From assembly GCF_041333735.1 (NCBI RefSeq), contig NZ_JBGKFB010000001.1:1312501-1376500 (forward strand): a stretch of DNA of 64,000 bases, read 5' to 3'. The notes under the pieces were generated by a model. The model saw only the letters and a program-made list of their open reading frames with translations. It searched no databases and was not told where the DNA came from. Numbering within the stretch: position 1 is the stretch's first letter; each line of letters opens with the position of its first letter. The position numbers and the translations under genes were made by a program. This document shows positions 1 to 6,626 of the stretch, in pieces. This DNA comes from Veillonella sp. GTDB taxonomy: Bacteria; Bacillota; Negativicutes; Veillonellales; Veillonellaceae.

Positions 1-300
1 ACAGTTCGGTCCCTATCCATCGCGGGCGCAAGAAACTTGAAGGGGGCTGCTCCTAGTACGAGAGGACCGGAGTGGACGAACCGCTGGTGTACCAATTATC
101 CTGCCAAGGGTACAGTTGGGTAGCTACGTTCGGGACGGATAAACGCTGAAAGCATCTAAGCGTGAAACCAGCCTTGAGATGAGGTTTCTCATAGCATAAG
201 CTAGTAAGATCCCATGTAGACGACATGGTTGATAGGCCAGGTGTGGAAGAGCCGTGAGGTTTGGAGCTGACTGGTACTAATAGATCGAGGGCTTTACTTA
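1..300 (+). rRNA. 23S ribosomal RNA, 3' end (partial)
   Basis: The window opens inside the 23S gene. Universally conserved domain VI sequence is visible, including the sarcin-ricin loop (CTAGTACGAGAGGACCGGAG, 53-72) and the conserved end segment CTGGTACTAATAGATCGAGG near 271-290. The 3' end is placed at about 300 by comparison with the usual 23S terminus, so the exact last base is uncertain by a few nucleotides. It is followed by a 5S gene, as in a normal 16S-23S-5S operon read left to right. No tRNA gene lies between 23S and 5S. Confidence 0.97.
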
Positions 301-376
301 AATAAACATTAAGCAGAATGTGCAACAAATATATATATAACTTCTATGTGGTTTTCAGAGTACAAACTCTGACAGA

Positions 377-493
377 TTCAGTGGCGATGGCTATGAGGAT
401 CCACCTGTTCCCATCTCGAACACAGTAGTTAAGCTCATAAACGCCGAAAGTACTTGGCTGGAGACGGCCTGGGAGGATAGGAAGCCGCTGATT
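377..493 (+). rRNA. 5S ribosomal RNA
   Basis: About 117 nt with the standard 5S pattern: the 5' strand CAGTGGC pairs with the 3' strand GCCGCTG to close helix I (one G-U pair), and the conserved CCCATCTCGAACACAGTAGTTAAG block lies at 410-434. A hairpin just upstream (TCAGAGT 355-361 with ACTCTGA 366-372) probably belongs to the precursor and marks a processing site. Ends were set from helix I and could be off by one or two bases. Confidence 0.95.
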
Positions 494-500
494 GCTTAAA

Positions 501-527
501 GGCACACCTGAGGGTGTGTCTTTTTTT
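501..527 (+). terminator. rRNA operon terminator
   Basis: Stem GGCACACC / GGTGTGTC with a TGAG loop (501-520) followed by seven T. It lies 8 nt after the 5S end and is the first intrinsic terminator of the rRNA operon. Confidence 0.9.
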
Positions 528-533
528 GTATAT

Positions 534-552
534 GGCTTCCTATCCTCCCAGG
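534..552. repeat. Inverted copy of the 5S rRNA 3' end
   Basis: These 19 bases are the exact reverse complement of 468-486 inside the 5S gene. A separate 10-base direct copy of the 5S leader and start (GACAGATTCA, 371-380) recurs at 597-606. The pair suggests a rearranged 5S fragment, or a long-range stem in read-through transcripts that would mask the 5S 3' end. Confidence 0.85.
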
Positions 553-609
553 GTACCTGGTAAGCAGGGCAGTAGAAGATGGAGAAGCGAAGCGCCGACA
601 GATTCACTG

Positions 610-672
610 CATCGCTTAGTTCGGAGCGTAAGATGGACATGTAGCGCAGCTACATAAGGCCATCCACAGCGA
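610..672 (+). ncRNA. Putative structured RNA element, copy 1
   Basis: The core carries CGTAAGAT, an outer stem GATGG (632-636) / CCATC (660-664), an inner stem TGTAGC (640-645) / GCTACA (649-654) closed by GCA, and the flank ATCCACAGCGA. Copy 2 at 916-979 has the same plan with different but still pairing stems. Strand is assumed from the direction of the rRNA operon. It could be a processed small RNA or a cis element; its function is unknown. Confidence 0.4.
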
Positions 673-730
673 CGAACACCCAGTATCCTGGAGCTAAGAA
701 CCGTACATAAGAACTCGCTGATTAACGAAA

Positions 731-768
731 TAGAGGGTCGACCCTAAAGGGTTGGCCCTCTATTTTTG
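731..768 (+). terminator. Strong intrinsic terminator
   Basis: A stem of about 15 bp from TAGAGGGTC to GGCCCTCTA with an AA-rich loop, followed by TTTTT at 764-768. It would end any transcript that reads past the 5S terminator through RNA element copy 1, so copy 1 may be a discrete transcript. Confidence 0.8.
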
Positions 769-915
769 TGCTCTAACGAGCACATTCTAATTCCTTCTAG
801 AGCCGTTTCCAGCCAAGGTTGTACAAGTAATATCTATGTGTATTAATAATACAGGCGGCGTGGGAAGGGTAGGGTGTGAGGCCACAGAGGAGTAAAACGA
901 CACATGGGGCCCACA

Positions 916-979
916 CATCACCTTCTTTCGAACGTAAGATTTACCAAGCTACTTAGTAGCGCAGGGAAATCCACAGTGA
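916..979 (+). ncRNA. Putative structured RNA element, copy 2
   Basis: Diverged relative of 610-672. The flanks CGTAAGAT and ATCCACAGTGA are kept. The outer stem is GATTT-A-CC (938-945) with GG-AAATC (965-971), and the inner stem is GCTAC (948-952) / GTAGC (956-960) closed by TTA. The stems differ in sequence from copy 1 yet still pair, which is the pattern expected of selection on RNA structure. A shared CCGTACA lies downstream of both copies (701 and 997). Confidence 0.4.
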
Positions 980-1228
980 GAAAGCAAGTAGGGCCACCGT
1001 ACAGTAATTAGACCTAAGCGACGCATACGTCCATTACATCAGGTTCGACGAAGCCCTTAAGGTATATATTTTAATTTAGATTAAAGTCTTATATACTGCC
1101 ATGGGCGAGTGTGATAGGAAGTCGCGGCTAGTGGTAGATATAAACCATATCTAATCGATACCGCGGTGCGAAGCACCTATGGTATCGCATCGTAAATCAG
1201 TTGAGTAAATCCAGATATATGTAAATAG

Positions 1229-1777
1229 AACTCCTATACAATTACCGTAATAAGAACATATGAAAAGCCCTATACTCTTGATCTTCAAGTGATATATACC
1301 CGCTTCACTGTACGAGATCTCATCAATGAATCCTTTATTATATTAAAACGTCATACGGGTGAAACTATTGATGTCAATGCAGAATGCATTAAGCTGTTAG
1401 AGCTAGTAGGTCTTAACGAAGACTTCTTATATCGCTATCCACATCAACTATCTGGTGGTCAGCTTCAACGGGTATGTATAGCTCGTGCCATTGCAGTAAA
1501 GCCTCAAATTATTTTGTTTGATGAGGCTATTAGCTCTCTCGATGCGCACACACAGGTGCAAATTATGGATTTGTTGAAAGAGATTAAAGCTATGTATGAT
1601 TTTACATATGTCTTTATTACTCATGATTTACCATCCGTTACATATTTGTGCGATCGCGTGCTATTCCTGTATAAAGGTGTAGTAGAAGAGATTTTATCAG
1701 TTGCTAACATTAGCGAAGCAAAAAGTGAATACGCTCAGAAATTGCTTCATTCTATTCTTGATATTAAGCATGACTAA
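1229..1777 (+). pseudogene. Decayed peptide/nickel-type ABC ATPase (C-terminal remnant)
   Basis: An open frame from 1229, with a possible GTG start at 1289, encodes the C-terminal half of an oligopeptide/nickel transporter ATPase (OppF/NikE-like). Visible are the signature LSGGQLQRVCIARA, Walker B IILFDEAISSLD and the H-loop FITHDL. The Walker A P-loop is absent, and the Q-loop region looks deleted: the reading LQVIYTRFTVRDLI appears to lack the FQDPxxSLNP stretch expected before RFTV. No other transporter genes flank it. Without a P-loop it cannot be a working ATPase, so it is called a pseudogene. A stop codon at 1226-1228 closes the frame upstream. Confidence 0.75.
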
Positions 1778-1815
1778 GCTTTGTCTCGATATACTTTAAT
1801 TCAACTATAAACTTG

Positions 1816-1874
1816 CAAATCCCTCATAAGATAATTCATAGATTAATATGAATATCTTGTGAGGGATTTTCTTG
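1816..1874. terminator. Long hairpin terminator
   Basis: The arms AAATCCCTCATAAGATA and its near-complement TATCTTGTGAGGGATTT pair, with ATTCAT/ATGAAT extending the stem, then TTTTCTTG. It separates the ABC remnant from the deacetylase gene. Confidence 0.7.
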
Positions 1875-1937
1875 ATAATACAAGGTATGTGTGATATTCT
1901 CATTATATGCTTAAGTGGATTGGAGTGATTAGTTTAT

Positions 1938-2798
1938 ATGTATAAATATGGCAAGAGCTGTATTAAAAAATTATTATGTTTTCTCGCAATATGTATTGCA
2001 ATTTTAGCTATCTCATTTGGCGTTATGTGGGGGCTGTCTACTGATTATAAAATCTATGGTGTACCAGTTCTTAATTACCATCAAGTAAACGATGAAAAGC
2101 ATTCAGCTTTGACTCTTCATGTTGATCAGTTTAGAGAGCAGATGGAGTATTTACATAATCAGGGATACAACACGATTACATTAGATCAATTATATGATTA
2201 TTTAGAAAATGGTACTGAATTACCGAATAAGCCAATTGTTATTACCTTTGATGATGGCTATGTTGATAACTATAATAATGCATTGCCTATTTTAAAGGAA
2301 TACAATATGAAGGCTACCTTGTTTATGATTAGTGATGCTGCTAATACGCCTGGTTTTGTTTCTACAGAACAAATGCATAAAATGGAAGCAGGTGGCTTTG
2401 ATATTCAAGGTCATACTAATCATCATAAGATCTTAACAAAAATTGACCCTACTGAGTTGCCAGATGCTCTGCTTGGAGGGAAGACTTCATTAGAGGGGAT
2501 TTTAGGTGAGCCCATTGAATATTTAGCATATCCTGGTGGGTTTAACGATATGCTCGTTCAATATGTAACTAAACAGTCTGGTTATAAAATGGCTTTCACA
2601 GTACAACCAGGTACAGTACAGCCAGGAGATAATCTATATGCCTTAAATCGATTGGCTATATTCCAAGGTGATACACCATATCTATCGTTCTGGATGCGCC
2701 TACATTGTGCACCATTTATTCACTACACATGGGCATTACGTGATTTTTTACGCGATAATGGATGGCCGAGATTAGCATCTATTATTCCGTTATTCTAG
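1938..2798 (+). CDS. Membrane-anchored polysaccharide deacetylase (NodB family)
   Basis: 286 aa. An N-terminal hydrophobic segment (about residues 11-33) would act as a signal anchor, placing the catalytic domain outside the cytoplasmic membrane. The NodB homology domain is complete: motif 1 TFDDGY (Asp105, Asp106), motif 2 GHTNHH (metal-binding His159 and His163) and motif 3 AYPGG near 200. Family members remove N-acetyl groups from peptidoglycan or poly-N-acetylglucosamine (IcaB/PgaB-like); the substrate here cannot be told from sequence. It lies just upstream of moaB with only a few bases between, but the functions look unrelated. The ATG start has a moderate GGAGTG ribosome site about 11 nt upstream. 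Confidence 0.85.
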   Translation: MYKYGKSCIKKLLCFLAICIAILAISFGVMWGLSTDYKIYGVPVLNYHQVNDEKHSALTLHVDQFREQMEYLHNQGYNTITLDQLYDYLENGTELPNKPIVITFDDGYVDNYNNALPILKEYNMKATLFMISDAANTPGFVSTEQMHKMEAGGFDIQGHTNHHKILTKIDPTELPDALLGGKTSLEGILGEPIEYLAYPGGFNDMLVQYVTKQSGYKMAFTVQPGTVQPGDNLYALNRLAIFQGDTPYLSFWMRLHCAPFIHYTWALRDFLRDNGWPRLASIIPLF

Positions 2799-2806
2799 GA
2801 GGAACT

Positions 2807-3301
2807 ATGTCTTACGAAGTTGTAGCAAGACCTTTACGCGTTGCTGTTTTAACAGTTTCTGATACTCGTACCTTTGAAACCGATAAAGGCGGTAATAAAG
2901 TACAAGAGTTTTTAGAACAAGCAGACCATATTGTGGCAGATCGTAAAATTGTTATTGATGATTACGATGAAATTAGAAATGCTATGATCCCATGGTGTAA
3001 TGATGAAAATATTGATGTTATCATTTCTACAGGTGGCACTGGCATTGCTAAGCGAGATGTGACAATTGAAGCTGCGAATAGCCTCTATGAGAAACATATT
3101 CCTGGATTTGGTGAAATCTTTAGATATTTGTCCTATACAGAGGATATTGGTACTAAGGCGATGGCGTCTCGTGCTGAAGCAGGGGTCAACAATAACACCT
3201 TGATGTTCTCTGTGCCAGGCTCTGTAGGTGCCGTTACATTAGCTATGAGTAAACTTATCATTCCTGAAATGGCCCATCTCGTTCGAGAAATTACAAAATA
3301 A
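2807..3301 (+). CDS. moaB: Molybdenum cofactor biosynthesis protein, MoaB/MogA family
   Basis: 164 aa using the ATG that follows AGGAGG at 2797-2802; an ATG 45 nt further upstream lies inside the deacetylase gene and lacks a ribosome site. The MoCF-binding fold is shown by VLTVSDTR near the N-terminus and the ISTGGTGIAKRDVT glycine-rich motif. Proteins of this family adenylylate molybdopterin before molybdenum insertion. No other moa/moe gene is in the window. The gene ends at a clear terminator. Confidence 0.88.
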   Translation: MSYEVVARPLRVAVLTVSDTRTFETDKGGNKVQEFLEQADHIVADRKIVIDDYDEIRNAMIPWCNDENIDVIISTGGTGIAKRDVTIEAANSLYEKHIPGFGEIFRYLSYTEDIGTKAMASRAEAGVNNNTLMFSVPGSVGAVTLAMSKLIIPEMAHLVREITK

Positions 3302-3308
3302 TATATTT

Positions 3309-3338
3309 AGACTGCTCATTCGTGGGCAGTCTTTTTTT
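3309..3338 (+). terminator. Terminator after moaB
   Basis: Stem AGACTGC / GCAGTCT with an 8-9 nt loop and seven T. Confidence 0.88.
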
Positions 3339-3436
3339 GATAATAGAATTCATAATGCTATTTAAGGGACATAAAAATATTCAGATAATACCTTATTAAT
3401 GGGTATAAAATCTATATATGCTAATTCTCAATATAT

Positions 3437-3463
3437 AAAACAATACCATTGCAGTATTGTTTT
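3437..3463. promoter_or_regulatory. Inverted repeat upstream of the Rrf2 regulator
   Basis: AAAACAATAC and GTATTGTTTT are perfect 10-base arms around a short spacer. The repeat sits 60-85 nt before the Rrf2 gene start. It could be the regulator's own operator or a leader hairpin. Confidence 0.5.
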
Positions 3464-3522
3464 ATTTCGATTATACTAGATTTAGTAATACGTTTGTCCG
3501 AGTGCACGAGAAAGGAGACCTT

Positions 3523-3975
3523 ATGAAGTTAAATCAGGCCACGGATTATGCATTTCGCATGGTCTTGCATATGGCGCTATTACCTTCGGGAACGAAGATA
3601 ACTGGCTCTGTATTGGCTGAGCAGGAATTGATTCCAGAACGATTTTTGCTTAAGATTATGCGTAGTCTCATTGCAGCTGGGATTATGAAATCCTTTCGCG
3701 GTGTAGATGGTGGGTTTGCCCTCAATCGAGATCCTCAAGAGATTTCATTGCTCGATGTAATTAGAGCGGTAGAAGGGGATGCGTATTTACAACGGTGTTT
3801 ATATGATGTAGGTTCTTGCTCTAAGTCTTGTATGGGGCATTGTGCTATCAATGAGGCTATGGGGACGATTCAGGACCAATTAATTAATCAGTTGGAGCAG
3901 GTTAACTTTAAAACGCTTGCTCAACGTGAACAGTTGATTGAGGCTGAAGCGTTGCCATATTCACAAGCACAATGA
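3523..3975 (+). CDS. Rrf2-family transcriptional regulator with four cysteines
   Basis: 150 aa from the ATG that follows AAAGGAGA; an ATG 66 nt upstream has no ribosome site. The N-terminal winged helix matches Rrf2 proteins (MKLNQATDYAFRMVLHMA; later FRGVDGGFALNRDP). The dimerisation region carries Cys92, Cys99, Cys103 and Cys107, the place where IscR and NsrR bind an iron-sulfur cluster. It lies 63 nt before cydA in the same direction, so it probably senses oxygen, nitric oxide or redox state and controls cytochrome bd. The partner genes and cluster chemistry are inferred, not shown. Confidence 0.85.
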   Translation: MKLNQATDYAFRMVLHMALLPSGTKITGSVLAEQELIPERFLLKIMRSLIAAGIMKSFRGVDGGFALNRDPQEISLLDVIRAVEGDAYLQRCLYDVGSCSKSCMGHCAINEAMGTIQDQLINQLEQVNFKTLAQREQLIEAEALPYSQAQ

Positions 3976-4038
3976 TACAAGGTTTTTAGTAAAAGCTCAT
4001 CAAGTGATGTAGGTATTTAATTCTAAGGAGGAAAACAC

Positions 4039-5427
4039 ATGTTTGAAGCTGTAGATTTAGCTCGATTACAATTTGCGCTAACATCTATCTATCACTGGTT
4101 GTTTGTGCCGTTCACACTAGGCATGACAGTGACTGTAGCTATCTTAGAGTGGACATATGTGTCTACAGGTAAAGAAGTTTACAAAAAAATGGCAAAATTC
4201 TGGGGCAAATTGTTCCTAATTAACTTTGCTATGGGTGTGGTAACTGGTATTGTTCAGGAATTCCATTTCGGTATGAACTGGGCAGAATATTCTCGTTTTA
4301 TGGGTGACATTTTCGGCGCTCCATTGGCCCTTGAAGCATTAATGGCATTTTTCTTGGAATCTACATTCATGGGTGTATGGATCTTCGGCTGGGATCGTTT
4401 AAATAAAACTGTTCATGCCCTTGTAGCTACGTTGGTAGCATTAGGTACAAACCTATCTGCATTCTGGATTCTCGTAGCGAACTCCTTCATGCAACATCCT
4501 GTAGGTTATGTAATTCGCAATGGCCGTGCAGAAATGGACAATTTCTTAACAATTGTTCAAAACGGCTATGTACCAGGCCAATTCTTCCATATCGTGTTGA
4601 ATGGTTTATTAACAGCAGGCGTAATTATCATGTCTATCAGTGCATGGCACTTATTGCGCAACAATGCGACAGACTTCTACCGTCGTTCCGCTAAATGGGG
4701 CATGGTTATTGCTCTTGTATTCGGTACTTTAGGTGCTTTGGCAGGTCATCATCAAGGTCAATACATTACAAAAGTACAACCTATGAAAATGGCTGCTATG
4801 GAAGCATTGTGGGAAACACAAGATCCAGCTCCATTCTCTTTGGTGGCTAACATTGATACTAAAGCACAAAAAAATACTGGTGCCCTTGAAATCCCTGGTG
4901 GTTTGTCCTTCTTGACTCAAAACTCCTTTACTTCTGGTAAAGTAGAAGGTATCAAAGATCTTCAAGCTAAATCCGAGGCTCAATACGGTCCTGGTAACTA
5001 TATTCCAGATGTTCCAGCAATCTTCTGGACATTCCGTATCATGGTTGCAGCTGGTTCCATTATGTTACTTGTTGCATTCGTAGGTCTTATCCTTAATGCA
5101 AAAGATAAATTGGTTGGTAATCGCACATTCTTGAAAATTATGTTCTGGACATTGCCATTGCCATTCATTGCTCATTCCACAGGTTGGTTTGTAGCAGAAG
5201 CAGGTCGTCAACCATGGCTTGTATATGGCTTGCAATTAACTGCAGACGGTGCATCTAAAGCCGTTACAGCTCCAGAAATTATGACTACTATCATCGGCTT
5301 TACAGTTGTGTACATCGTAGCAGCTATTGCAGCTCTCTACCTTGCTGTAGAACACATCAAAAAAGGTCCAGATGGTAACCCATCTCACGATGTAGTTGAA
5401 AAAGAGGAGGCGAGATTATGGAATTAA
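4039..5427 (+). CDS. cydA: Cytochrome bd oxidase subunit I
   Basis: 462 aa, integral membrane. CydA carries hemes b558, b595 and d and the quinol site; with CydB it oxidises quinol and reduces oxygen to water. His19 in IYHWLF matches the conserved heme ligand, and GWFVAEAGRQPW is the hallmark CydA motif. The periplasmic Q-loop is short compared with the E. coli long form, as in most Firmicutes. AAGGAGG lies 9 nt before the ATG. The stop overlaps the cydB start by 10 nt, so the two are translationally coupled. In an anaerobe this oxidase usually serves oxygen scavenging. Confidence 0.96.
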   Translation: MFEAVDLARLQFALTSIYHWLFVPFTLGMTVTVAILEWTYVSTGKEVYKKMAKFWGKLFLINFAMGVVTGIVQEFHFGMNWAEYSRFMGDIFGAPLALEALMAFFLESTFMGVWIFGWDRLNKTVHALVATLVALGTNLSAFWILVANSFMQHPVGYVIRNGRAEMDNFLTIVQNGYVPGQFFHIVLNGLLTAGVIIMSISAWHLLRNNATDFYRRSAKWGMVIALVFGTLGALAGHHQGQYITKVQPMKMAAMEALWETQDPAPFSLVANIDTKAQKNTGALEIPGGLSFLTQNSFTSGKVEGIKDLQAKSEAQYGPGNYIPDVPAIFWTFRIMVAAGSIMLLVAFVGLILNAKDKLVGNRTFLKIMFWTLPLPFIAHSTGWFVAEAGRQPWLVYGLQLTADGASKAVTAPEIMTTIIGFTVVYIVAAIAALYLAVEHIKKGPDGNPSHDVVEKEEARLWN

Positions 5428-6437
5428 TTTTTAATAACCTTGAAGTGGTATGGTTTATTTTAATTACTGTACTATTCGCTGGCTTCTTCTTATTAGAAGG
5501 TTTTGACTATGGTACTGGTATTTTATTACCATTCATCGGTAAAACTGACGTTGAACGTCGTCAAATGATCAATGCCTTGGGCCCTGTTTGGGATGGTAAC
5601 GAGGTATGGATGATTACTGCAGGTGGTGCATTATTTGCATCCTTCCCTCATGTATATGCTACATTGTTTAGTGGTTTCTATTTAGCGTTATTCTTAATGC
5701 TTGCGGCTCTTATTATCCGCGGCGTATCTTTTGAATTCCGCTCCAAGAGCCCTAACTTAGTATGGCGTAAAACTTTTGACTACTGTATTTTCTTTGGTTC
5801 CTTGATTCCTGCATTATTGTGGGGCGTTACAGTTGGTAACTTGATTCAAGGTACTCCAATCGATGCAAGCATGACATATGTAGGCACATTCTTTGATTTA
5901 TTAAGCCCATACACAGTACTTTGCGGTATTGCGTTTATCTTGGTATTTACATACCATGGTGGCTTGTTCACTTCTATCAAAACAGCTGGAGCTGTTTCCG
6001 AACGCGCTCGCGCAGCTTCTTTGGTAGTTGGTATTCCTACTGCAATCGGTGCTTTAGTATTGGTTGCTGCTACATATGTATGTACAGATTTGTTCAACTC
6101 TGTATTAGCAATCGTGTGCTTCGCATTAGCAATCGTGTTCTTCCTCATTTCTTGGGGTGCTGCACGTACTCGTAATACAAAATGGGGCTTTGTATTTAGC
6201 TCCTTAACTGTTATTTCTGTAACAGCTGCTTACTTTGCAGGTTTGTTCCCTCGCATCATGGTTTCTTCTTTGAATCCTGACTGGAGCTTAACTATTGCAA
6301 ATGCAGGTAACTCTACTTACACATTGACGTTGATGACTTGTGTAGCCTTCGTATTTGTGCCAATCGTATTGGCTTACCAAATCTGGGTATACTGGACATT
6401 CCGTCATCGTGTATCTGAAAAAGACTTACACTATTAA
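5418..6437 (+). CDS. cydB: Cytochrome bd oxidase subunit II
   Basis: 339 aa, about eight to nine membrane helices. The start MELIFNNLEVVWFILITVLFAGFFLLEGFDYGTGIL is characteristic of CydB, with the conserved GFDYGTG and the later GPVWDGNEVWMI block. It forms the heterodimer with CydA. The ATG lies inside the last codons of cydA with GAGGAGG upstream. The gene is followed by two hairpins, the second a good terminator. Confidence 0.96.
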   Translation: MELIFNNLEVVWFILITVLFAGFFLLEGFDYGTGILLPFIGKTDVERRQMINALGPVWDGNEVWMITAGGALFASFPHVYATLFSGFYLALFLMLAALIIRGVSFEFRSKSPNLVWRKTFDYCIFFGSLIPALLWGVTVGNLIQGTPIDASMTYVGTFFDLLSPYTVLCGIAFILVFTYHGGLFTSIKTAGAVSERARAASLVVGIPTAIGALVLVAATYVCTDLFNSVLAIVCFALAIVFFLISWGAARTRNTKWGFVFSSLTVISVTAAYFAGLFPRIMVSSLNPDWSLTIANAGNSTYTLTLMTCVAFVFVPIVLAYQIWVYWTFRHRVSEKDLHY

Positions 6438-6446
6438 TAGAATAGC

Positions 6447-6470
6447 TTTATAACTCTCGTGAGTTATAAA
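6447..6470. repeat. Perfect hairpin after cydB
   Basis: TTTATAACTC and GAGTTATAAA are perfect 10-base arms around TCGT. It has no T-run and lies 17 nt before the true terminator; it may protect the mRNA 3' end. Confidence 0.6.
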
Positions 6471-6486
6471 ATTTAAGTCTCAATGT

Positions 6487-6517
6487 GAGGCGTGTCGTAG
6501 CGGCACGCCTCTTTTTT
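6487..6517 (+). terminator. Terminator after cydAB
   Basis: GAGGCGTG / CACGCCTC stem with TTTTTT. It separates cydAB from the fused cydDC gene, which probably has its own promoter in the AT-rich 100 bp that follow. Confidence 0.9.
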
Positions 6518-6626
6518 GTGGTAAGATGAATATAATATTGATAAATTTAGATTCATTTGATCGTATATATTGGATTCTAAATTCATATGATTTTTTATAT
6601 TAACTATATTTACCATAGGGGATACT

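Larger units (their letters stand above)
529..1228. other. Non-coding region after the rRNA operon
   Basis: About 700 bp with no credible protein gene on either strand. It holds the inverted 5S fragment, two related structured elements (separate entries), a strong terminator at 731-768, and simple hairpins at 1136-1152 (AGATAT / ATATCT) and 1156-1187 (CGATACC-GC-GGTGC loop GCACC-TAT-GGTATCG). I do not recognise a known riboswitch or housekeeping RNA (RNase P, tmRNA, SRP and 6S hallmarks were looked for by eye). Confidence 0.7.

Noticed and set aside
53..640. Minus-strand open frames over the 23S end and the 5S region
   Set aside because: They are antisense to rRNA genes and have no coding character.
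1060..1288. Possible metal or cobalamin riboswitch ahead of the ABC remnant
   Set aside because: Hairpins are present, but none of the conserved core sequences of these riboswitches could be found.
5921..6175. Alternative plus-strand frame inside cydB
   Set aside because: Out-of-frame shadow of a well-conserved membrane protein gene, rich in Cys and Ser in the way such frames often are.
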